Shown: in pieces, positions 8,945-15,885 of the stretch
How the letters are laid out: each line of letters opens with the position of its first letter
How positions within the stretch are numbered: position 1 is the stretch's first letter
Assembly: GCA_001803315.1 (NCBI GenBank)
Contig: MHBQ01000127.1
Location: 2,493-44,189, forward strand
Origin: Lentisphaerae bacterium RIFOXYC12_FULL_60_16
GTDB taxonomy: Bacteria > Verrucomicrobiota > Kiritimatiellia > UBA8416 > YA12-FULL-60-10
Direction: 5' to 3'
Length of the DNA: 41,697 bases
Notes under the pieces: generated by a model
The model's input: only the letters and a program-made list of their open reading frames with translations
What the model was told of the DNA's origin: nothing
Databases searched by the model: none
Position numbers and translations under genes: made by a program

Positions 8945-9454
8945 TCAATACGCCATGCGATTCGTATCGGTGAACCAGCGGGAGAATGTTCCCAGGGCTT
9001 CCCGGCGCAGGATGCGACCGGATTTCATGCGGCGCCGGCCGGGCGAAAGTTCAAATTCCCGGTACATCCATTCGTCGTCGAAGCCGATGCGGGCGGCATC
9101 CCGGCGTGTAGCGGCATAGACCAGACGATGGATGTGTGCCCAGTAGAGGGCCCCGAGACACATCGGGCAGGGTTCGCAGGTGCTGTAGAGGGTGGCCGTG
9201 TCGAGCTGGAAGCGGCCAAGTTTGCGGCAGGCATCGCGGATGGCCATGATTTCGGCGTGTGCAGTCGGATCGTTGGATCGTGGCACCTGGTTCCAACCCC
9301 GGCCGACGATGCGGTTGTTGAGGACTACGACGGCCCCGAAAGGCCCGCCATCACGGTTCCGGACACCCCGTTCCGCCAGACGGATTGCGGCTGCCATAAA
9401 GCGTCGATCCGCGGTTGCGGGGTCCGATCTGGTTGACAAGCGTTTGGTTGGCAT
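8945..9454 (-). CDS. guaD: Guanine deaminase, cytidine-deaminase-fold type
   Basis: 169 aa. Zinc and catalytic motifs are intact: HAE with His66 and Glu68, and PCPMC with Cys96 and Cys99. Segments GGPFGAVVV, SNDPTAHAEIMAIRDAC, CEPCPMCLGALYWA and GFDDEWMYREFEL closely follow Bacillus subtilis GuaD, as does the aromatic C-terminal tail ending in Tyr, which in GuaD closes the partner's active site. The enzyme hydrolyses guanine to xanthine and ammonia in the cytosol (purine salvage or nitrogen use). Start ATG 9454 has an AAGGAG site at 9463-9468, 8 bases upstream, the clearest ribosome site in this half of the window. It is a single gene, with its 3' end 210 bases before the DUF4175-type start. 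A tRNA adenosine deaminase (TadA) is the main alternative, but the GFDD and tail segments favour GuaD. Confidence 0.88.
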   Translation of the reverse strand: MPTKRLSTRSDPATADRRFMAAAIRLAERGVRNRDGGPFGAVVVLNNRIVGRGWNQVPRSNDPTAHAEIMAIRDACRKLGRFQLDTATLYSTCEPCPMCLGALYWAHIHRLVYAATRRDAARIGFDDEWMYREFELSPGRRRMKSGRILRREALGTFSRWFTDTNRMAY

Positions 9455-9638
9455 GAGGTTGGCTCCTTGCTTGGAGGATCAATGGATATCAGTAGAATGA
9501 ACCTTGCCGGCCAGGGCAAGTGCAATGTTTCATGCAGGGACCGGTCTGGTTGGTGGTTGGCCGGCCGCGTGCTGAACCAACGGGCTTCCATTTCGGGGCA
9601 ACGGATTCGCGTGATATGGCCCCATCCGCGGCGTTGTC

Positions 9639-9694
9639 GCCGTCGGCGCATACCAGGAGTATGGCGCCGACGGCTCCGCCTTGCGGCTGGAGCC
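9639..9694. repeat. Two adjacent hairpins
   Basis: First: arms 9639-9653 and 9659-9674, 15 paired bases with one bulge and a 5-base loop (GCCGTCGGCGCATAC opposite GTATGGCGCCGACGGC). Second: GGCTCC (9672-9677) opposite GGAGCC (9689-9694). No T-run follows on either strand, so a factor-independent terminator is not favoured. Confidence 0.55.
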
Positions 9695-9936
9695 ATCTGA
9701 CGCGAAGCCGTTGCCCTTTTCGAAATGGAAGCCCGCCTTTGCGCGGACGCTTCGGCGTGGCATGCCCGTGTTTACCTCGCTGTCCGGGCGAGTACGCCGG
9801 CACCGCGATGGAATATGGAAAAGAATGTAGCGCTGTGCGGAGCGCGTGGAGGGCCTGCTGCCACGCCGGCCGTAAAGGGAAAGTGTTCAGAGGTCAGTTT
9901 TCAGTTGAAGAAGGGATGAACACGGATCTGAGACCC

Positions 9937-10019
9937 CAGGTGTCGGGTTTCAGGTTTCAGGCGAGATAACGCGCTTCCGTCAACACATTCCGACCTGACA
10001 CCCGAAACCTGACACCTCG
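9937..10019. repeat. Imperfect inverted repeat built on an AGGTGTC-GGTTTC word
   Basis: Left arm begins AGGTGTCGGGTTTCAGG (from about 9938); the reverse complement of the right arm (ending near 10018) begins AGGTGTCAGGTTTCGGG. About 21 of 24 positions match, and the arms are separated by roughly 30 bases. A third, diverged copy of the word lies near 9890. Looks like a short dispersed-repeat family. Confidence 0.5.
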
Positions 10020-10136
10020 TCTCTTGCACCGCTCCATCTGGCGGCTTTGCGCCAGCGGCCCCACGGAATACTGAACACTCGCTTGGGATGGGAGTTTGAC
10101 CGGATAGACAGGATGGGATGGGAGATTGACGCGAAA

Positions 10137-10718
10137 TTAACGGACCACGATGGGGGGGCGGAAGGTACGGGTGTTGCTGGCGGCTGAGATGCCGTCCGTT
10201 TCACCGCGAACCATGGCGATGGAGCGGTTGCGCCATCCCATTTCGCGGGCAACCAGTTCGGCGGCATGCTTCATCGATTGGACCTGGTAGTAGAATCCGT
10301 TGCTGGAGATCCATTGCTTGCCGTTCCAGGTTCCGGTGGCGACGGCGTGTCCGGCTGCACTGTCGACGGGATGGAAGATCACGATTTCAGCTTCACCACC
10401 GAGATGCCGGACCAGTTCAACAACCGCAGCCGCCAGGTCTTCGCAATCTCCGGATTCACGTGACCATGTTTCCGCGCCGGAACTCCAGGTGTCGCCCAGA
10501 TCTTCCTGATAAAGGATGTTTTGACGGACAACCGCAGAAGCGCTTTTAGGATCACTGACCACCGTGTGGACTTCTTCCCAACTCAGCCGTTGAAACACAC
10601 GCCGGAACCACCCCGGCTTTTCCGTGGCTTTGCTGTTCGATTCCGAACCAAACGCAGAAACGGAAATTCCGCCAACGATCAGTACCGCCATCATCAGCTT
10701 TGTCCACGTTGGTTTCAT
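10137..10718 (-). CDS. Exported transglutaminase-like cysteine protein
   Basis: 193 aa from ATG 10718 (the longer frame from 10760 only adds residues before a good signal peptide, MKPTWTKLMMAVLIVGGISV, cleaved near AFG). The mature part has a transglutaminase/BTLCP-like core: Cys92 in SGDCEDLA, His124 in GHAVATGTW and Asn140 in SSNGFYYQV in the positions of the Cys-His-Asp/Asn triad. Such exported domains cleave or crosslink envelope proteins or bind ligands; the substrate is unknown. There is no clear ribosome site, but TATAGA ends 7 bases before the ATG. The gene diverges from the NtrC-type regulator across an AT-rich 171-base region. The domain call is firm, the biochemical role open. Confidence 0.78.
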   Translation of the reverse strand: MKPTWTKLMMAVLIVGGISVSAFGSESNSKATEKPGWFRRVFQRLSWEEVHTVVSDPKSASAVVRQNILYQEDLGDTWSSGAETWSRESGDCEDLAAAVVELVRHLGGEAEIVIFHPVDSAAGHAVATGTWNGKQWISSNGFYYQVQSMKHAAELVAREMGWRNRSIAMVRGETDGISAASNTRTFRPPIVVR

Positions 10719-10725
10719 TGCACAT

Positions 10726-10731
10726 TCTATA
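10726..10731 (-). promoter_or_regulatory. -10-like hexamer placed for a leaderless start
   Basis: TATAGA on the minus strand, 7 bases before ATG 10718, in a locally AT-rich region. No good -35 at 16-18 bases. No ribosome site in front of the ATG. Confidence 0.4.
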
Positions 10732-10802
10732 TATGCAAGTTCTGTTCCAATTTCGCACAACTACATAATATGATTATCAACATATACTTATGACTATACT
10801 AC

Positions 10803-10861
10803 GTGTCCGGTTCTTTTCTTTTATATTGATTGAGTGTCCGATAAACTGCATGTTGTGTCCG
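10803..10861 (+). promoter_or_regulatory. Three GTGTCCG direct repeats before the NtrC-type gene
   Basis: GTGTCCG occurs at 10803-10809, 10834-10840 and 10855-10861, with starts 31 and 21 bases apart, close to three and two helical turns. The last copy is part of GTGTCCGATTCTGAACAC, whose ends are inverted (GTGT...ACAC). They lie between the divergent genes at 10718 and 10890 and could be an operator, perhaps autoregulatory. No sigma-54 promoter (GG-N10-GC type) is evident. Confidence 0.4.
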
Positions 10862-10889
10862 ATTCTGAACACTTGGTTGGAGGTGTGTT

Positions 10890-12335
10890 ATGGAAGCGAA
10901 AACAAAGCGGCTTAAGATAGCGGTATTGGATGATCAGCCTGAAGTGGCAAAGTTGATGGCTGCCTACTTGGAAGAAATCGGGGCTAATGTCCGATTTTTT
11001 ACTGATTCGGCATCATTTCTTCGTCAGTTGACTGATTCGGCGCCGGACATTCTGATTACGGACGTACGGATGCCTGGTTCGGATGGTACGGAGGTTTTGC
11101 AGGCTGTTAAGCGGTTTGATCCGGCGATTGAAGTGATCGTGGTCACGGGGCATGCGGACAAGGATATGGCGATCCAGGCGTTGCGGCTGGGGGCTTTTGA
11201 TTTGTTTGAGAAACCGGTTGAGCGGGTTGAACTGGTGGAGAGTGTAAAGCGGACGGCCCGGTTTCAGGAAGCCCTGCGGGACCGGGACCGGCTGGCCAAC
11301 CAGTTGTCGTTCCTGTCGAGCCGGGAGTCCCAGCGATGGGGACTGGACGCGTTGATCGGGCGGTCTCCGCAGATGCAATCCGTGGTGGAAGCCATCCGGC
11401 TGTTGCAGAAGGCGGACAATACGTCGGTCCTGATCACCGGGGAGAGTGGGACGGGCAAGGAACTGGCTGCCCGTGCCATTCATGCCGGCGGGTCACGAAG
11501 TGAGCGGCCGTTTGTGGTGGTGAATTGTGCGGCGGTGCCGGTGGAGTTGTCGGAATCCCAGTTGTTCGGGCATATCCGGGGATCCTTTACCGGGGCTACG
11601 ACCAACCGTAAGGGGAGCTTTGAGATGGCGGATGGCGGCACGTTGTTCCTGGATGAGATCGGCGACATGTCCACGGCGATACAGACCAAGCTGTTGCGGG
11701 TTTTGGAAGACGGGATGGTTCAGCCGGTGGGTGCATCCTCGGCGATCCATGTGAGTGTACGGGTGTTGGCGGCCACCAATGCGGATTTGGAGAGCAAGCT
11801 GGCCAATGGCCAGTTCCGGGTGGACTTGTTTCACCGGCTGGCCGTATTCCGGATCATCATGCCGGCGTTGCGGGACCGGCGTGACGATATTCCCGTCCTG
11901 ACCCGGCATTTCCTCCAGCAGTATGCGGCCGAGATGGGGACATCGGAGCCGGTCCTGGATACCGGTGTCATGGAGCGATTGATGGCATACGACTATCCCG
12001 GGAATGTCAGGGAACTGCGCAACATACTCGAACGGGCGTTGATACTCAGCGGTGGCGGTATCATCAAGCCTGATCATGTGGTGGCGGGGATTACTCCGGC
12101 GAACGCCACATCGGTATCCGCGTCAGCGACGATTCCGGCACCGTTGATTCCGTCGCCCGGGTTGGGGCTGGACCAGACCGTGCGGGCCATGGAATTGGCG
12201 GCGGTCCGGGCGGCGCTTGACGCCACCGGCGGCAATGTGGCCCAGGCGGCCAAACGGCTGGGCATTACCCGTTCAAAACTGTATCGGAAACTGGCGAACC
12301 TGTCAGGGGTTGTACCTGACGTGGAAAAAACGTGA
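10890..12335 (+). CDS. NtrC-family sigma-54-dependent response regulator
   Basis: 481 aa. Receiver domain (about 8-120) with phospho-acceptor Asp58 in ILITDVRMP, Thr86 and Lys108. AAA+ domain (about 155-390) with Walker A GESGTGKE (184-191), Walker B GTLFLDEIGD and an R-finger-type segment FRVDLFHRL. A Fis-type helix-turn-helix sits near the C-terminus (GGNVAQAAKRLGITRSKLYR). It should activate sigma-54 promoters after phosphorylation. The sigma-54 contact loop reads GSFTGA (231-236) instead of GAFTGA, a mild change. Ribosome site GGAGG at 10879-10883, 6 bases before ATG. No partner histidine kinase is adjacent; it precedes the GT-C-like membrane genes by 71 bases, so their control by this regulator is possible but not shown. 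Confidence 0.93.
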   Translation: MEAKTKRLKIAVLDDQPEVAKLMAAYLEEIGANVRFFTDSASFLRQLTDSAPDILITDVRMPGSDGTEVLQAVKRFDPAIEVIVVTGHADKDMAIQALRLGAFDLFEKPVERVELVESVKRTARFQEALRDRDRLANQLSFLSSRESQRWGLDALIGRSPQMQSVVEAIRLLQKADNTSVLITGESGTGKELAARAIHAGGSRSERPFVVVNCAAVPVELSESQLFGHIRGSFTGATTNRKGSFEMADGGTLFLDEIGDMSTAIQTKLLRVLEDGMVQPVGASSAIHVSVRVLAATNADLESKLANGQFRVDLFHRLAVFRIIMPALRDRRDDIPVLTRHFLQQYAAEMGTSEPVLDTGVMERLMAYDYPGNVRELRNILERALILSGGGIIKPDHVVAGITPANATSVSASATIPAPLIPSPGLGLDQTVRAMELAAVRAALDATGGNVAQAAKRLGITRSKLYRKLANLSGVVPDVEKT

Positions 12336-12406
12336 TGTAAAGAATCGCAATGCCGGAGTTTTGATTGGCGGTTAAACGAAACCCCGGAAATGGAGAAAAC
12401 ATCCAC

Positions 12407-15184
12407 ATGTACATCATGGCAAGAAGCCGTCGCATGCTGCCGTTGGCGATTGTTTCGGGGATCCTGATTATGGGTTGGGCACTCCGGATGGGTGGGCTTT
12501 GGCGCGGGATTGATGCGGGCATGCCATCGCATCCGGATGAAGCCAAGCAGGTGCGGGCGGTTGAACAGTACCTGCGGGGCAACTTGATCTTCTATGCCGG
12601 CAACCTGTTTTATGACGGTTATCCCTATGGTTTGAACTGTGTGGATGCCGTCATCCTGAAGCCCCTGCTGGCTGTGCGGGCCGGATGGGCGCGGTTGACC
12701 AATCCCGCGGAAACGCCGATTCCGGAACCTTCGCTTACGGCCTGGGTGCGCGGGCTCCGTGTTTTTTACGGGATTTTGGTGATCGGGCTGGGAATGGCGA
12801 TCGTTCGGCGGATGGATGGCGCAGCCTGGCGGATGTGGCTGGCCGGGTTGCTCATGGCGATGGCGCCGGTTTCGGTGGCGGTGGCGCACAGTGCCACCGG
12901 CGACATGGGTGTGGACCTGCTGGTGTCGGTTATGCTGTTGATCCTTGTTGCGACGGTGCACGGGTCGCTGATGGGACTTCTGCCGGTCGCCGGCCTGGCG
13001 GCGGGGATGGCCTACGCCTGTAAATACAACGGGTTGCTGGCCGTATTGGCGATTGGCGTCTATGGCGTTCTGGAAGCGGTTCGTACCCGCAGGGTTCGCC
13101 CCATGATCACCTCGCTTGCCGGAGCAGTTGGTGGATTTCTGGCGGGTGTTGTACTGTTGACCCCGGGTTTCCTGCTCGATCCAAAGGTCACCTGGCGGAA
13201 CATGGTGGCCAACCTGGCGTTCATCCGGGATTATGATGCCTCCGAGGCGGTGTTGGCGATGCCCTGGCTGCAACAGGTTGCGAGGGGATTTACGAACCAG
13301 ATGCCCCGCCTGGTCAGTGGATTGGGGTGGGGGGTGACCCTGTTGGCGATCATCGGCCTGCTGGTGGCAATGGTTGACTGGTGGCGGATCCGTCAGGCCA
13401 CGGCTTCGGACGAACCGGCCGGCCGGATGGCTACGTTGCGTGTTGCCGTGCTGGTGTTTCCGTTCCTGGCGCTTGGAATCTCGGTGGCAACCAAGCCCGA
13501 GGTCCAGCCGTTCCATTTCTCCTATCTGCAATTGCCGCTGGTCATCGGAGCGGTCTCCGGTTGTGCAGCACTGGCCCGCCGGGGAAGATTCCCGGCCTTG
13601 GTCGCCGGGGCGATCCTGCTGCTGGAAGTGACCCCCTCGGCGCTTGTCGAACACTGGTTCTGGACACGACCGGACAATGTGCAATGGCATGCCACCATGG
13701 TTCCGACCCTGTTTAACGGGCGTGAACCGGCGGTTCCGGGTCGGGAGGATCTGCGAAACCTCACCCTGGAGGGAAACAATGTGCCGGTGTTCCGCAACCG
13801 GCACCGCGTACTACGATCGGAGTTTGTCGGGGACTGGCGGCGGATTCAACAGGCGCCTGTGCCGACGGTACCCTATCCGCGGGACGACGGATGGATCTTC
13901 CTGAATGGACCGGTGTTCCCTCGCAATGACCGCCTGTTCAAGGTGGATGCGGATACCGTGCGTCGCAAGGACCTGGCGTTTCACGGGCCGCCGGGATCCC
14001 TGTCTTTCGGGTTTCGCACGGCGTCGTACCCGGCATGGATCGAGTTGGAGTGCGGCGGATTCCGTTGTGTGACGAACCTGCCGGCCCAGTCGCAGGTCAC
14101 GGTGATGGCGGGAATTCCCCGGACATTCCGTGCGCCGTCAGGGATGACCACGAATCCGCCGGTTTCGTTTGCCACCTTGACGGTCAAGGTCCAAGGTGGG
14201 GACGCGTGGGTTGAAGTGCTGGCCGATGCGCGCCAGCAGATGATCTTTGACTGGTTCGGGGGTATTGCCACGCCGCCGGAAGCGGATGTACTGCCCCGGG
14301 ATGCGGGAGAGCGCTTGGATATGGAAGTTCAGCGATGCCGGTTCGTGGATGAAAATCCTGGCCACGCGATGGAACTGGATGCCGTGGATACGGAACGTTT
14401 CCGGGTTTGCTGGCCGGATGACGCCATGGTGTTGCCGGCGGGCTCGTATATGGTGGAGGCTTGGCTGAATGCCGAACGCGGCACCACGGTGGACCTTGCG
14501 TTAGAGGCCTATCCGAAAGGTGTCTGGGAACCAATTCCCGTGCTGTCGTTTGACGGTGCGGGGAAGGTACGGATCGGAGCGCGTTTTACCAAACCGTATG
14601 CACCTTACCGGTGCCGGATCGTGGCCACCTGCCGGACCGGCCGGGCGCGCATTCACGGCCTGTCGGTCCGTCCGGACACAGCGCGCCTGGTCCATGACCT
14701 GAACCGGTGGCGGGAAACGGGCGGTAAACCGGTTTGGTTGAAACGGGTGCCGGACGGGGAAGTGGAGCCGGTTCCTGCCTGGGACCGGCAGGTACAATTT
14801 GAGAACGGTGTGCGCCCGGTTGCCGTGAAGTTTCCAGATGACATGACGGCCGGTCAGCGCCTGCGGCTGACGTGTGAATTGGTGCCGGGCAGGGACAGGG
14901 TCACCGACTTGAATGAACAGGTTGTGTTTATTCATTTATTGCAGGGAGGCAAACAGGTTGCGGCCCTCCAGTTTCCGTTGATGTGGGCCTTTGAATCGGC
15001 CGGGATTGGCCGTCCGCTTGAATTGGCGGGTGTGGAGGGTCTGTCTCCCGGGGAGTATGATGTCCGGCTGGGGGTTTACAGTATGCGGACGCGCAAACGA
15101 TGGGCGATCACCGGGCAGGACGCCGACAAGCGGGAATGTCGCGAGCGGCGGATGGTGATTGGCAAGACCCGTGTTTTGCCGTAA
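12407..15184 (+). CDS. GT-C-like glycosyltransferase membrane protein with C-terminal beta-rich part
   Basis: 925 aa from ATG 12407, with GGAG at 12392-12395; a TTG at 12365 extends the frame but lacks support. The first half has about ten membrane segments. The first extracytoplasmic loop carries Asp44-Glu45 in MPSHPDEAKQV, the acidic pair typical of GT-C enzymes (ArnT/PMT-like) that use polyprenyl-phosphate sugars. The second half (about residues 430-925) is hydrophilic and beta-rich and probably extracytoplasmic; VPGRDRVTDLNEQVVFIHLL recalls domains found after GT-C cores. Expected role: transfer of a lipid-linked sugar to a protein or surface glycan outside the membrane. Donor and acceptor are unknown. 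First of a plus-strand run with the SGNH lipoprotein and two more GT-C-like genes. Confidence 0.8.
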   Translation: MYIMARSRRMLPLAIVSGILIMGWALRMGGLWRGIDAGMPSHPDEAKQVRAVEQYLRGNLIFYAGNLFYDGYPYGLNCVDAVILKPLLAVRAGWARLTNPAETPIPEPSLTAWVRGLRVFYGILVIGLGMAIVRRMDGAAWRMWLAGLLMAMAPVSVAVAHSATGDMGVDLLVSVMLLILVATVHGSLMGLLPVAGLAAGMAYACKYNGLLAVLAIGVYGVLEAVRTRRVRPMITSLAGAVGGFLAGVVLLTPGFLLDPKVTWRNMVANLAFIRDYDASEAVLAMPWLQQVARGFTNQMPRLVSGLGWGVTLLAIIGLLVAMVDWWRIRQATASDEPAGRMATLRVAVLVFPFLALGISVATKPEVQPFHFSYLQLPLVIGAVSGCAALARRGRFPALVAGAILLLEVTPSALVEHWFWTRPDNVQWHATMVPTLFNGREPAVPGREDLRNLTLEGNNVPVFRNRHRVLRSEFVGDWRRIQQAPVPTVPYPRDDGWIFLNGPVFPRNDRLFKVDADTVRRKDLAFHGPPGSLSFGFRTASYPAWIELECGGFRCVTNLPAQSQVTVMAGIPRTFRAPSGMTTNPPVSFATLTVKVQGGDAWVEVLADARQQMIFDWFGGIATPPEADVLPRDAGERLDMEVQRCRFVDENPGHAMELDAVDTERFRVCWPDDAMVLPAGSYMVEAWLNAERGTTVDLALEAYPKGVWEPIPVLSFDGAGKVRIGARFTKPYAPYRCRIVATCRTGRARIHGLSVRPDTARLVHDLNRWRETGGKPVWLKRVPDGEVEPVPAWDRQVQFENGVRPVAVKFPDDMTAGQRLRLTCELVPGRDRVTDLNEQVVFIHLLQGGKQVAALQFPLMWAFESAGIGRPLELAGVEGLSPGEYDVRLGVYSMRTRKRWAITGQDADKRECRERRMVIGKTRVLP

Positions 15185-15219
15185 ACTTTTCCAGCATTTT
15201 TACAGTCGGAGGGCTAGAC

Positions 15220-15864
15220 ATGTTTAAGCAGCATGGTTCAGGTCGCACATGGATGGCGGGGCTGTTGGCGGTCATCATGGCGGGGGCCGGTTGCGAGGAT
15301 GATGGCGGGGGGGACTCGTTTGATTATGGCGATAATGACCGGAATGTCTGCGTCGCCCTTGGCGACAGCATTGTGGAAGGGGTTGAGGAATACTCCGGCA
15401 CACCCTTTCCGGCTTTGCTGGCGCAGAAGACCGGGAAAACCGTCGTGAATCTGGGTTGGGGCGGCGAACATTCCTACCAGGGATCCGCCCGGATCGGGCA
15501 TGCCCTCGCCCTGTACAAGCCGGCGCATATCATCCTGTTGTATGGCGCCAATGACCTGATGCATGGCGGGGATGTGCCGGGAATCGTGAATGAGCTGCGG
15601 TACATGGCCACCACGGCCCTGGCCAACCGGACCAAACCGGTGTTGTGTACCCTGCCGCCCATGACGCGGCATGCCTGGAATTTTTATGATGCCACGCTGG
15701 TCCTGAACGCCCAGATCCGGCAGATGGCGGCGGAGGAGGATGTTCCACTGGCGGACCTTGAGGACATCTTCATCAACCGCGAAAGTGAATTGCTGGGTGA
15801 TGGCCTGCATCCCAATGCTGAGGGGAACCGGTTGATTGCCGATCTGCTGGCTCGTGAAATCTGA
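15220..15864 (+). CDS. SGNH/GDSL hydrolase lipoprotein
   Basis: 214 aa from ATG 15220 with GGAGGG at 15208-15213; the frame reaches further upstream inside the preceding gene, but the ribosome site and lipobox fix this start. Signal peptide with lipobox ending AGAGC, so Cys25 would be lipidated. SGNH blocks: Ser50 in ALGDSIVEG, Gly near 79 (NLGWGGEHS), Asn111 in YGANDL, and Asp194/His197 in DGLHPN. The family includes carbohydrate O-acetyl esterases and lipases acting in the periplasm. Lying 35 bases after a GT-C-like gene and 21 before another, it probably trims or de-acylates the same glycan. Exact substrate unknown. Confidence 0.87.
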   Translation: MFKQHGSGRTWMAGLLAVIMAGAGCEDDGGGDSFDYGDNDRNVCVALGDSIVEGVEEYSGTPFPALLAQKTGKTVVNLGWGGEHSYQGSARIGHALALYKPAHIILLYGANDLMHGGDVPGIVNELRYMATTALANRTKPVLCTLPPMTRHAWNFYDATLVLNAQIRQMAAEEDVPLADLEDIFINRESELLGDGLHPNAEGNRLIADLLAREI

Positions 15865-15885
15865 TAACGGCCACGCGCATACGGC

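Larger units (their letters stand above)
9455..10136. other. Non-coding stretch of about 680 bases rich in inverted repeats
   Basis: No reading frame here has a ribosome site, domain or credible composition; the short frames on both strands are Arg/Pro-rich artefacts. The stretch holds two neighbouring hairpins near 9639-9694, an imperfect 24-base inverted repeat at 9937-10019 with a related GAGGTCAGTTTTCAG-like word near 9890, and a CTGGCG/CGCCAG hairpin at 10038-10055 just past the 3' end of the transglutaminase-like gene. It may hold a structured RNA or remnants of dispersed repeats. Confidence 0.6.

Noticed and set aside
9489-9803. 104-residue minus-strand frame in the large gap
   Set aside because: No ribosome site, Arg/Gly/Pro-rich, and it runs across the hairpins; treated as non-coding.
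10803-10861. GTGTCCG copies read as transposon ends
   Set aside because: All face the same way with no transposase between them, so an operator is simpler.
12074-13804. 576-residue minus-strand frame
   Set aside because: His/Gln/Arg-rich antisense to NtrC-type and GT-C-like genes; no domain.
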